A stretch of DNA of 64,000 nt from Chionis minor (lineage: Eukaryota > Chordata > Aves > Charadriiformes > Chionididae), in contig VZSF01003291.1 of assembly GCA_013398295.1 (NCBI GenBank), positions 336,679 through 400,678 of the forward strand, given 5' to 3'. Of the stretch, positions 38,558 through 49,891 are shown piece after piece (position 1 is the stretch's first letter; each line of letters begins with the position of its first letter). The notes beneath the pieces were generated by a model. It was not told the origin of the DNA. It made no database searches and saw nothing but the letters and a program-made list of their open reading frames with translations. Made by a program: the position numbers and the translations under genes.

Positions 38558-39160
38558 TGGTTTCCAAATGTAGCTACATGACCTTGAAATTAACCTTCAT
38601 CAGACTTCCAGAGCAGTAAAATTAGCACTTGAATATTAGCTGAAAGTTAACCCCAGATGGGCACAGCTGAACTAAAATTACGTAAAAAATTGGGATATCA
38701 TATATGCATGGTATATTCAGCATTGGTCACTGCGTCAGCCCTGCTTCAATAAACCCTGTGACAGCAAAATGAAGAGCAGAGAGAAAAACAAGTAATGCTT
38801 TAAGGGGGCCTGGCCCCCATGGCTGCATCTTGGGTCTACAACAGAAACCTCACACAAAAGCTATATGGTAAATAGCATTGTGCATCTTTTACCCCGATAC
38901 GAACTGTGTTACGTTATGTGGATGTGGATGCAATTTAACTACATGCTGTATGTGGTAGAAAATCTGGGTAATTTATGTGCACAGTGCCATGCAGGAAGAC
39001 TGATTACCTTTAATAACTGTAATAGAAGATAAAGCTGGCAAGGGCTGGGGAGGGGACCCAAGACCTGCACTCCAGGTGCTCAGGAACCCTCTGGTTCACC
39101 AACCCAGCCTGAAGTGGATTTGGGTTTCTTTGAGTAGATTCAGACTTGAATGTGGGTGTA
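38558..39160. other. Sequence between two opposed CR1 fragments
   Basis: About 600 bases with no recognisable gene or repeat, AT-rich in its first part. It separates a minus-strand from a plus-strand CR1 fragment. Confidence 0.5.
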
Positions 39161-39164
39161 ACAG

Positions 39165-39406
39165 GCAGAAACTTGAACATCAGAAGTTCCAACTAAACAT
39201 GAGGAGAAACTTCTGTACTTTGAGAGTAGCAGAGCACTGGCACAGGCTGCCCAGAGAGGTGGTGGAGTCTCTGACTCTGGAGACATTCCGAACCCACCTG
39301 GATGCAATCCTGTGCAACTTGCTATGGGTGACCCTGCTCTGTACAGGGGTTGGACCAGATGATCTCCAGAAGTCCCTTACAACACCGGTGATTCTGCAAT
39401 TCTGTT
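39165..39406 (+). mobile_element. CR1 LINE 3'-end fragment of a different subfamily, plus orientation
   Basis: Plus-strand CR1 3' portion. The C-terminus of ORF2 is readable in one frame: LNMRRNFCTLRVAEHWHRLP, then REVVESLTLETFRTHLDAIL, then the CNLL end. It is followed by the 3' UTR word TTGGACCAGATGATCTCCAGA and the terminal ATTCTGCAATTCTGT octamers at 39391-39405. The subfamily differs from the 6581 and 60691 copies, because ORF2 ends in a CNLL-type terminus rather than LRDMV and the octamer is of ATTCTGTG rather than ATTCTATG type. The expected stop after CNLL has mutated to TGG, so the frame runs on to 39414. Confidence 0.88.
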
Positions 39407-41025
39407 CTGAGTAGAGCTTTACTTCTTTCAACCACCAGCTCGTGTCATCCTTAAGAAACTCCACTTTCCTTTCCATGTTAAGGATTTCTAGAGTACTGTC
39501 TACACTGAAATCATTACGCTTTCACCTATATAAAAGCATTTATATATGTAGATTTTAATTAGCTCCCTGGCTGGTGGTGCTCAGGAGATGGTCACATGCA
39601 TGCCTGGAGACCCAAGTCGGTCCAGGTGTTAGGTCCTTCAATCTGCCTCCCCTGACATTAGTAGGTGAGCTTCAACATCTTTGCAAGGCTAACAGGGCAG
39701 ACAGATCTTTGGCTGTGGCGAGGAGACATCCACCCAGGTGTACTGGTGTCCAGGACCCAGATTACCAGTAGGACCAATCACCCACTCCTTTATACAGAAA
39801 CTTCCAGCAAAAAAGGAATAAAGAAAGATCTCTCCATGAGCAAGGTAAAAAAGCACTTTACATTTAGATCCCTTTTTTAAATCAAGAAAACTCCTTCCTG
39901 TCAGCTTGAAATCTTCCAAGGCATTAAGAACTTTTGCTATCTCCTCCCCCATCTGTGATACAGAAGTAAATCTTCCTCTTCCTTAAATCTCTCTCTCCCT
40001 CTTGACTCATCTCATGCATTCCTTCACTTGGAGATCCAGATTCTCATCCGTTCCAGGCCTCTTTCCACGCCAGACTCTTTGGGAGGAATTCTCTTCTCTT
40101 AGTAAAGAGCTGAATTTCTCTCTTCTCTTACCCTTGCTTACTTCCCCAGATTAAGCCCACACCTTCCTGTTGGAGCTATTCTTGTTGCCGCGCTCCATGT
40201 AGGTTCCCATTTCCCTTCTGCTGCACTCAGGTTTCCACCTGCCAGATTCCCATTTCTGACAAGTTTATTTAGACTCTTTCTATTCTTTACCCATATTATC
40301 CCCCCTCCTCTCTTTTGGCTGGTACTTTTCACATTGGATAAACTACCCGTTTCTTTCATTTCAAACATAGGCAGGTGTTTCACATGTTTTATATAAACCC
40401 GTGTGCGTGTGCCTGAGTTTGTATGAGTATAGATGTATATACAAGCCAAAACTTGCATTTCCAAGCAGGAGCAAAAGCACAACAATAAATTTCCTCTTGT
40501 CATATCTACTCAACAGCAACTCTATTTAAAGAACAATACTTTAGGGAGCGAATGCATAAACCAACACCAATTTCTTCTCATGTGCTGGGCAAGTGGGGAA
40601 AGGGAGAAATAAAATTCCTCCTTTTCCCATCTGGGCACAAAGTCCCATGTGTGACCCACACACCATGCTTTGCCTGAGAACCACTGCAGTGAATGACAGC
40701 TTTTCTAAAGCCTTCTGTGGCCCAAGATCTCACCCGGAATGCTGGGACCTGACCCTGCGATGCCCAGATGCCTTTGGAGACCTGGTGGCTCTCCTCGCCA
40801 TGGACAGGGTCCAGCGAGGCAGGTAACCCGCTCTCCAACCAGCTTGCAAACTCCACGCCAGAAAAGCATCAGCTGCATCCTGGAGACCAAGATTCATTTC
40901 TGAGCAAAGATTATAAATTGCAGCAGGTAAAATCAGTTGCCATTAACCACTTTTTAATAGCACACAAGGCTTTAAAACAGCAGTCGAAGGGAAGTGTAAT
41001 TAAAAACATAAGTATATATGGGAAC
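39407..41025. other. Single-copy-looking sequence with a CT-rich stretch
   Basis: No gene is recognised. The plus strand is pyrimidine-rich between about 39940 and 40140 (repeated CTCTCT, TTCCTC words) without forming a regular microsatellite. Open frames reach about 121 codons (40138-40503 minus). Confidence 0.5.
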
Positions 41026-41029
41026 TGGG

Positions 41030-41640
41030 ATAGAGTACAACTTTGGGATTTGCCAAAGACAGATATTCATTTCATATGGCTTCTTTGCTAGAGATTTCCT
41101 AGAGGACATACAGTGAATCCAACTGATCTGGACTTCAGTAAAGTGTGTCACACAGGGCCACATGGAAAACGGCTCTTTACAGAAAAAAAACAGGAATCAG
41201 TGCAAGATCTGAAAAGTACATAAAGTGTTGATTTGTATGAAAGGAAGCATATTATGCGAAAAGGAAATTCTTTGACTAAAGGGAATTACTCGTGGAGCGC
41301 TTCAGTGTTGGGTCTTAGGAATCTTGCCGGGTATTCTCATTAAATGACCATGGCACATAATGTAAGAAATGTGCTAATAAAACTTGCTGATGACTCCGAA
41401 TTCAGAGGCAGTCTAAACAGAGAACAAGAAGATTAACATGAGCGGGATGATCTTGAGATAAGAAGTCACAGAAAATGTCTAGAAATTTGTGGTGCAAGCT
41501 GTGAGGCAACATATCACTGTAACGTCACTGCAGGGGAAAGACCTGGGAGCAATGTATAACACTTCTGGTAGACAGAGGGAAGTGATGGCACTGTTGCACT
41601 GGAGAGTTGTGTCCCATTTTATGTAAATTTACAGGGCAAC
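41030..41640 (+). mobile_element. Ancient CR1/L3-like LINE reverse-transcriptase remnant
   Basis: Very diverged LINE sequence recognisable by ordered reverse-transcriptase landmarks. A TTTGGGATTTGCCAAAGACAG block (about 41040-41060) comes first. The codons for DLDFSKVCHT follow near 41128-41157 (motif A, family LDFSKAFDTV), then a GPHGK-type continuation. After an eroded stretch, codons for KLADDSEF lie at about 41382-41405 (the catalytic YADD motif C with Tyr replaced by Leu). GAAAGACCTGGGAGC (about 41537) and GAGGGAAGTGATG...TGTGTCCCATTTTATG (41576-41622) correspond to the post-RT segments. Stops and shifts are many. It is much older than the other CR1 copies. Subfamily assignment is uncertain. 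Confidence 0.7.
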
Positions 41641-43150
41641 ATATGGAAGGAAGGACTCTGGGATTAGCAGAAGAGGGAAGAACTTTTAGGAGCAGAAACC
41701 AGAAGAGGATGGCCTGCTTACAAGGAGAACGAAGACACCCCTTGGCTACAATCTTCACACTTTGCCAGGGACAGGAAAGGAGAAGAGTGAATAAGCTAAA
41801 AACCAGCACTGGACCTTGGGGATATGAATGGGCTGAGAGGAAATCTGGGCTGTAAATTAGAAGGTTCAGTGACAGCCCTGCACGACGAACACACAGGCAA
41901 ACAGCCCTTAACTGATGTCAGGATGGAGCTTCAACAGTGAGTGAATATTTATGGGATTTCATTCTCTAAGACAGCCATGGCTTGGCCTGCTGGCTACTTT
42001 GCAGCAGTTCAGTACTCAATCTGATTTAAATACGAAAATTTCCTAAAATTAAGTGGTTTGCCCTTGCTTTATTAATTGTCTCTTCTACAAAACAGACCTC
42101 CATAACAGAGGAAAGGCTTCCCTCCCAGGGTGAGACCAACTGAATATTGTACTTCTTGAGTCCAATGCCAGTAATGACGAATACATTAAAACAAGCAGGC
42201 AAGTTACCGCGGCAGAGGAAACAGTAGTCAGCCACACTTGCTCTTCCTGGGTAATGAAAGATGACTAATGAATTTTTGTACCCCAGATCAAATGTGGTTT
42301 AAATGAAACAATGGGCTTAATGTACATAGGCCAGAAAACCTTGAAGAGCCTCACGCTTTGCCTAGGGATAATAAGGCAAAAGCTCTAACAGGCTGCTAAA
42401 AGTAAAGATACTTCTAAAGATGATCATCAGCCCATCAGTGAAGGACCAAACTCTCCTCCCACTGATGCCAACTTTCACTGATGGCATTTGCATGGTCACC
42501 TGAGCCCAGGCATTCGCTGTATCTGCTCTGCCTGTTAGAAACACCTCAGGCTTCGAGGGTGAGAAGCAGGTCTGGGGTAGGACATGCAGCACATGGAAAG
42601 GATGGGCAGGCTGGGAAGTGGGAGGCGTTACTGACATGGTTTCTAAAAGGTCCTGCAAATGGTTCGTGAGAGGTCCCAACGGCAGGGAACACGTGTCTGC
42701 AGGCAGGCAGGTTCACGAAGCTGTTCTAACAGCCAGGTGAGTGTCAGCAAGGGAGGGTGGCAGCAAACATAGGGTCCCCCCCAAAAGCCACGGAGTACAT
42801 TCGCACTAGTAAGTTGTTAAAATTAAAAGTGAGCAGCGTGGTGAAAGGAGGTGGTAACAAGCCAAAGTTGCGCGAGCTTTCTATGTATAGAACAAGTCCA
42901 AATCCCCATCTTTCCATGATTTGACATCTTAGAGGGAAACAGATTTTTTTTTTCTGCTTTTAAAGAAAAAACATTCCCTGCAGTGAACGCAGCCTAAATA
43001 TCCCAGCATCCTGTTATTGTATTCAGTCCAGGAAGTGAAACCGAGGCCCCGGGTCTGTAATTGGGGCCACATGGACGTCCCTGTGCTCCGGCTGAAATGT
43101 TCCGACGTCGCCAGCCCAGCCATGCGGCTCCAGGTGAGAGCTGAGCCGTG
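41641..43150. other. Single-copy-looking sequence, no gene recognised
   Basis: No known gene or element. Open frames are about 105 codons or fewer. Confidence 0.55.
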
Positions 43151-43154
43151 CGGT

Positions 43155-43265
43155 ACCCGAGCTGCTGCCCAACCCCTTCACCGTCAGCCTGGGCGAGTAT
43201 CGCTGACTCTTTATCTCCATTCCCCATCTGCAAAACTGGGGTAATCATCCAGCTCTCATCTGCTT
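43155..43265 (+). mobile_element. Probable MIR (CORE-SINE) relic, plus orientation
   Basis: GGGCGAGTATCGCTGACTC, followed by CCATTCCCCATCTGCAAAAC and TGGGGTAATCATCC (about 43190-43250), parallels the MIR segment 'gggcaagtcactt...cagtttccccatctgtaaaatggggataat' in order and spacing. The head and tail are too worn to delimit exactly. Confidence 0.55.
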
Positions 43266-43581
43266 AGAGGCCCATCAGAGCAGGGAATGTGTTTTCTAGA
43301 TGAATGTGCAAGAGGACCCCAATTTTGGCTAAGGCAACTGAGTGCGACAGTAATTATGCATGTAATAGAAAAGGAGTCACATTATATAAATTATTATAAT
43401 CAAGAATCAGTGGCTATTCTCCTGAAAAGTCCCAGTGCCTCAAGTTTTCATGTTTTTGTTTTTTGGAAAAGACTAATCACTTTCACATCATAAACAATAA
43501 ACAAATAATGCTTTTAATAGATTCCACATTTGTGGAACTTTTACAGCTAACATGCAGCAAAGCTCTTGTCCTCCACAGGCC
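43266..43581. other. AT-rich single-copy-looking sequence
   Basis: Nothing recognised between the MIR relic and the T run. Confidence 0.5.
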
Positions 43582-43602
43582 TTTTTTTTTTTTTTTTTTT
43601 TT
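43582..43602. repeat. Poly-T run of 21
   Basis: Perfect homopolymer of 21 T. No SINE or LINE body is recognisable on its right-hand side, where a minus-strand retroelement would lie, so I treat it as a simple repeat. Confidence 0.9.
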
Positions 43603-46600
43603 GCTGAAATAGCAAAATATATTCTGTAGTAAATTAAGTGCGATTCACGTGGCATTTTGTATGAACACACTGTGGATGTGGCCTATGAAACAAGCTTTGT
43701 TAGAATTCTGTAGCCCTTATGTTCCGTTTTTGTGCTTATAATGCTAAATATGTTTTTGCTGCAATTTCATGTGAGGAACAACAGAGGAGCCTTTCTCTGT
43801 CTAATATAACACCTCTGAATTCCCATCAACGCAAGTAACAGACGGGGAGGAGTCGGATGCTGCCCTGCCATCCACAGGGGCTGTGTGCTTCCACCCGTGC
43901 TGGAGGGCAGAGTAAGTGAGAGCAGAAGCCAACCCAAAGGCACGTGTATTCTCCCACAGGCGAGTTCAACTCCTGATGAACCTCTACAGCTCATAAATTA
44001 ATGTCTGTTTTCCCGGGCTACCCTGCCTCTCCCTGTTGTGCTCGTACCCATCCTGGTCTCAGGTGGCAGCTGAGCGCAGCTGACGAGCGTGCAGGAGGCA
44101 GCGATAATTCTCCGGTGGGATGAAGCTTGGGGAATTCTCGCAGCTGAGGTGGCATCTCTCTGTGCAAGCTCAGCGCTACCACCGAACTTCCCTGTTACTT
44201 CTGCTGCTGTATTCGGTATCGCTGCATCTGTTGGAAAAACCCAGTGCTCTGCAGAAAGGCTCAGCTTAGAGCGACTCAGCCCAAAGAAAGCCTCTGTTGA
44301 ACGATTTTGCTTATCGAGTCCAGAAATCCCAGCTACAGAACCTCTGCTGCTGTGAAAAAACCCAGCCCTTTGAGTCGTATGTGCCTAACATAAAACATAC
44401 TGGACTAAGAGGCCCAGAGAAAGGTGGTGGAGACAAGATTAATGGTTTTAACTGGGAGTGAAATCCAGTAATTAAGTAGTGACCCATGACTCTTGAGAAG
44501 CAGTAACAGTTTGTTGACCACAAGAATGATTGCTCAGAGCGCCTTCTTAATGTTGTAAATGTGAAAATGATTTACAGCACGACCAACAGGGAAAAAAAAG
44601 CAAGCTAGCAAGCAGACACGATTGACATTAGTAATTGTTCCTGACTGCATACATATGTGGAGGTAAGAAAGTAGAAATACTTTCGGTGTGTAGCATGGTA
44701 GCGATATATCAAAATTACTAACAGCAAAGGACTCAAACTCCTTGAGCTCAGATGATTAAAAAGCATGCAAACACCATTCATAACACTGAAACAAACAAGA
44801 AGCCTGAAAGGGATGAAGGCTCCACTCTGGTTTTCAGTAGGGCTTGTCTGCCTCAGGTCCGGAGCTGTGAGCATAGCGGAGCCTTGCGGACAGAGCTAAA
44901 AACAAATGATTAATATCCAGTACGAGTCTCAGTGCAGAAGCTGCTCTGCTTCTGAAGAAGAAGGAGGAAGACTCTCATGGGATTTCTGCAGCATCTGAAA
45001 GCATGAGTCGGTTCCGATTTAGCAACAGTGAGATCTAACTGGAAGTCAATAGAGAACTCGCAAAGTTTTTGAGAAGGACCTAACGCTTGTCCTCCAGTGA
45101 ACTTTGCTGACTTGCACACTGCAGATGGTGAAATCCAGCCTTGCAGTGGCACCTTTTGTGGTCCTGAGAGAAGACATGAACATCAGGATACGCCGGCTTC
45201 CTCTTTGCTTGTAAAATAGGAAGACAATCAAGCCTTCTTCCCTTTGGCCTCAGCCGGCCCCACTGGTAGTTTGCCAGGGCAGGGATGGTCTCCTCTGGCA
45301 TGGCCCAGGCTCTGACAGTCTCACAGAGCAGGATGAAGGCTTCTCTTTCACCCCATTACTGTATGCTGCTACCAGGGGAAAGAAAGAGGGTTTGTGCTGC
45401 CCAGGTTTAAAGTGGCAGAGATCTGCTCTGTGCTGTTTTGGAAATATTCCCTTTTTTGGTCAGAGAAATGGCTCTGCAGCTTATAAGAGACTTTGGTAAA
45501 ATGATGACATTTTCTTCTTTGTAAACACCTGGAGGATTGGAGAATAGTCTCCTTTCAGCCACGTTTTGGCTACCAGAGCGGCAGCTTTGCTTTCCTTTTG
45601 TGAATGATCACAACCTGCAGGAGGTTTTCTGAATAGAGCAGGGCTATTCAGTGCACCCCGGGGAGCCACCAAGCATCCCACCCACACCCAGGGACTCCCA
45701 GCCACCGGCCCTTGGGATGGCTCACCCAGATCCTGTACAAAAAGTGACCTCATCACATTTGGGCTGAAACCCAGGTACAAAGACCCCCAGAACTGCCACT
45801 GCTCAGACTTGAGATTTTATGCAGCCTTTAGACAGGTCATTAAGACCAACATCAGCTCATGACAAATGTACAATGACAAAAAAGAATCAGGGTCTCCGAT
45901 CCAGCGAGCTGCCATGACTTGCATTGCTCGTGCCTTGCAGTGCTCCGATCCATGCCTCCCTCCCCTGCCTGTCAATCCCAACAGCACTGGATTGCCACGC
46001 AGCAGCCACAGCCCAAAGCTGCTCTTCTCTCCTCAAAATGAAAGGCAGAGGAGGAGATGCAGAGGGGACAGAAGCAGGGGTCATAATAAGGCTGAGCAGA
46101 AGAAAGACCAGGGCCTTGTTTCAAATGTAGTTATTTTCATGCTTGTTTTTTTCAGCATCACTTAAGCCCTCTGTTCCACCATCTCCTGTTAAAAGCTGGT
46201 AGGTTTTGTTGTGCTTTTTAATATGGTCATAACCCCATTTTATATAGAAGGGAAAATGCTGGCTCCCTGTGGCTTTCATGTATTTTCATATTGGTGTAAT
46301 TCAAACAATATGATGACTTAACTTGACGTCGTTTCCTGGCTGCAGTGGGGCTCGTGGTAATCGAGAGTTTAAACTTTATTGGGACGCCTGATGGAGCAGC
46401 AGCAAACACCACAGAGAGCCCTAATGAAGGCCAACGGTGGACAGGCTGGTTGACTCAGCTCAGCGAGGACACTTCTTACCCCAGGTAGGTGCTGTCCCAT
46501 CAGGTGAGCCACCCAAAAAGCTGCCATCTCCACCCCATGAGATGGAGTCATGCAAAGGACCTTGACAAGCACATGCAGCAAGACTGAACGCAAGTCAACT

Positions 46601-47863
46601 CCTCTCCCACTGCAGTATTCAAGAATAAAGTAGGAGTATGAAGCATCTATGCTACTTTCCCAGCACCCTGGAAGCTGGCTTTGTGCCACCCCAAAGCCAT
46701 TGTGAATTTGCCTCTTAATATTAATTCTCAGAGCGGGAGGAGAGTCAGTGTTTTGTTCCAGTGAGGACAAGAAGCATTTGCGGTCTGGTTGTAATTACAA
46801 CTGGAGGAGGAAGGACAACCAAACTTGAAAAATTAAGGTTGAGAAGAAAGAGGTGAATAAAAAGTGGTGTCTTGGTAGCGCAGGATGTCAGTATGCCATT
46901 GCATTGGAGCATGTTTCCAGCCAGAAGCATCTTAGCACAAATGCATGTCTTTTTGTTGGGTGTATGTGCATCCCTGTACATGCACACATCTAAGAGGCAG
47001 GGTTGGTAGCACAATCTATTATTAAGCTTGCCAAGCATTTCCAATTATAAAGCCCTGTTTTCAATTGCTAATAACTTTGTTAAACTTAAACCACTTGGGC
47101 TACAATTTTCCATGCCAAGTGTCTGCCTTGGGCTGAAATTTTGTTATGCCTTCTTTTTTTCTAGCCATCAGACAAAAAAAAGGTTCAGCTATTTCAGAGA
47201 AGACGGCTAGGGAAAATGCAAAAAAAAATCCTAACCACCTTGTCCTGCAAAGGTCTAGAGTCCTCCTGCTTTAGAGAAAGGACTGCAAATCTGCATATAG
47301 TGAAAAATCTTGTCAAATCTGACAGCAAAATTACTCTGAAAACCCTTTTTATACCCAAGCAATACCTCTTTTCTGCAACTCCATCTTTCCTGGGAGGCCT
47401 TTTGCCCTCCTGGCCATGGCAGGACGGTGTGGGACTGCTCCATCACAGCCTAGCTGCAGTCAGATGGAGGGCCAGAGAACCTGGTTTTCTTTCAGCCCAA
47501 CTCCACTACCAGCCATCATCTTTCCCTTCCCAAAAGCAGCTGTGCTCGCCCTAATCCAGCATTCCCCTCTCCATATTCCACACACTGCATTTTTCAGTCC
47601 CATCAAGGAATGCAAAGCAAGGTACAGTGTAAAAATAGAGTCCTTCCTTATAAAACCCATGTGATAGCAAAGATGTGTCTTTGTCCCTCCTCCCCCTAGG
47701 CAGCAGTACCTTCAGGATCCCTGGAGTTTGCCCACTTATTAATAGCACTAACATTCACATCTGTTTCAGATTGGTTTATATGGATGGGATTTAATAACAA
47801 ATATGTTCTCCATTAATGCTAGCCCTTGCCGTGCCTACATTCACTAACAGGCTTACATACTTT
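43603..47863. other. Single-copy-looking sequence, no gene recognised
   Basis: No gene or RNA gene is recognised. Open frames reach about 133 codons (46369-46770 minus). Two short segments (about 45195-45240 and 46226-46262) faintly recall MIR but are too degraded to call. Confidence 0.55.
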
Positions 47864-47882
47864 CTGATCAGATCAGATCAGA
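47864..47882. repeat. Short GATCA pentanucleotide tandem repeat
   Basis: CTGATCAGATCAGATCAGAT contains about three and a half units of GATCA. Each unit boundary also makes overlapping TGATCA/GATC palindromes. Short and probably a minor microsatellite. Confidence 0.75.
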
Positions 47883-49888
47883 TGTTCTCTGTGGTTTGTT
47901 TGTCAGATTTTCTGTTTGGTGACTTTCTTCTAGCAAGTCAGGTCTGAAATGTAAAACATGCAGAGAGTAACACAGAGCCACCAGCACCAGCAGGTTCAGA
48001 GAAAACAAAGCCAGACAGGCATCCTGCAGCTCCACTTCTCCCTGATTTACAGACTCCTGGCCTGATACAAGGATATGCCAAAAAACCCTTTGCCACCCCA
48101 TGGGAGGTCCGCGTTTCCCCTTGCATCACACTCCTGTGAGATGCTGGACATGTGGCAAATGATACTTGTGTACCTCTGGGACTCAGAGAGGGTCTTCAAT
48201 GGTGTGGAAATACAGATGAAAAATCCATTCTTACAGGAAGGTGTGTGAGGATTACAGCTCAACAGGACTACGAACAGAGGGTGAAGAGCTCTCAGCAGTC
48301 CTGTTTCTTAAAAGGTGAAGGAATCGCCGAAATAATCCAGGTCTAAATCCCCTAACATCTACGCAAAAGATCTAGGAGAAATGCTACAGTTCACAGAGGA
48401 CCATAAAACTGGAGATCCTGAGAAAAGCGCAGGAAAGGAGGAAAAGAAAACAGGGAGCTTGTTATGGCTTTTCAGGTGGTGCTTCCCATGCACAAGCCTG
48501 GAAAGAGAACTGGACTGAAATGACACAACGTGATGGTTGTTGATATCAGATAGGGGGTTGGGACATAAGGTTGAACCTCAAGTCAATATAGCTCAGGAAC
48601 ATTCAAGAGATGAAAGAAGCCAGAGATGGGAAAATCAGGAGCCCTGCAGTGGAGCCAGAAGCTGGTAGATAGGAAGTGGTAATGCAAACACAGTGGCTTC
48701 CAGCAAGGCAGACACGCTCTTATCACTGAAGAATAACACATCGGTGGACTAAAAGACAGATACAAAAATACAGGTGCTACCACACTGCAATAGGGATAAA
48801 ATGCCAAAGTTTATTCTGCTTTCTGAGGAAAACACATCACCCCATGATGTACTGAAAACACAAGTCCTCCTGTAGCGGTTATTTTGAGAGACACCATCAC
48901 CTCCCGCAACAATCCCTTTCCCACAGACAATTCCATTTAGTTGCTGAGAAGATAAATTTTCTACTAAGGAGAAAAAGCCCAGAAACATGTTTTCTGAAAA
49001 AACACCCCTATCTTTCGGAGCAAAAGCATCTGCCCGAAGCCTATCATCCCAGCAAGGGACGCACAACCCCCAGCACAGTAGCAGCAGAATTCAGGCTGAG
49101 GCAAAGCCGTCAGCTCCCACCTCATACATTCAAGAGGCCCAGAGGGAAACCCCCAGCAGGTTAAGACACTGAAATATTGTCTCCAAAAAAAAGAAGCTTT
49201 CTTTTTTTTCTTCAGGGTAAAAGCTGTTCTGTCCCCACAAAAGGTGTGCTCAGTCAGCCAGCAGGATTCATTAAAGAAAACAGCTCCAGCGATCCCGCAA
49301 AACGTGGCCTGTGAACATGCTTTTCTGGTTTGCTTTCAAGCAGCTATTGCAGGTGCTGAGCGGGCTGAGGGGCAGAGCCTACACACCAGTTAGAGCTGCT
49401 CGGCTTGTGGGTAACCCAACAGAAGGAACTGGAGTTTCTTGGAGCAGTTCCTTGCTTTTCTAAACTCATGTCTACACAGGCAAGAGCAAACAGACTCAAA
49501 TTTTCCCCTTCTCCCCTTCTGAGTTGACCAAATGCAAGCCAAGACTAATCCAGAACTCTTAGAGCCATCATACCTTGGACACTGTCGCAGCTGACCATCT
49601 CTGGCCAGACCTGGCTACAGACAGGTCCACTTCCCTTGTCTGAAGTTGTGCTGATCCCCTATTTCACAGTCCCAAAGGCTGGGACTGGAAATCAGGGAGA
49701 GCTGCTGTTTCTCCGCAGACATTTCAGCTGGAGACCTTGCATGGTGCAGGGTGGAGACCAGCACAGACTGGAACAAGCCCCCAGAGCCCAATGAGCTCTT
49801 CAATGAGGAGCCAGCACTGAGTGCCCTGATGCCGGGCAGCATGATGTGCATGGATGCTCCCACCAAAGCCATGTGCTCTGCAACAGCT
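47883..49888. other. Single-copy-looking sequence, no gene recognised
   Basis: No gene or element that I can support. Open frames are about 105 codons or fewer. It precedes the long open frame that starts at 49892. Confidence 0.55.
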
Positions 49889-49891
49889 TGA

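Noticed and set aside
45195..45240. MIR-like words (CTTCCTCTTTGCTTGTAAAA)
   Set aside because: Only one block resembles MIR and the neighbouring core is missing.
46226..46262. MIR-like words (CCCCATTTTATATAGAAGGG)
   Set aside because: Single short resemblance with no supporting flanking blocks.
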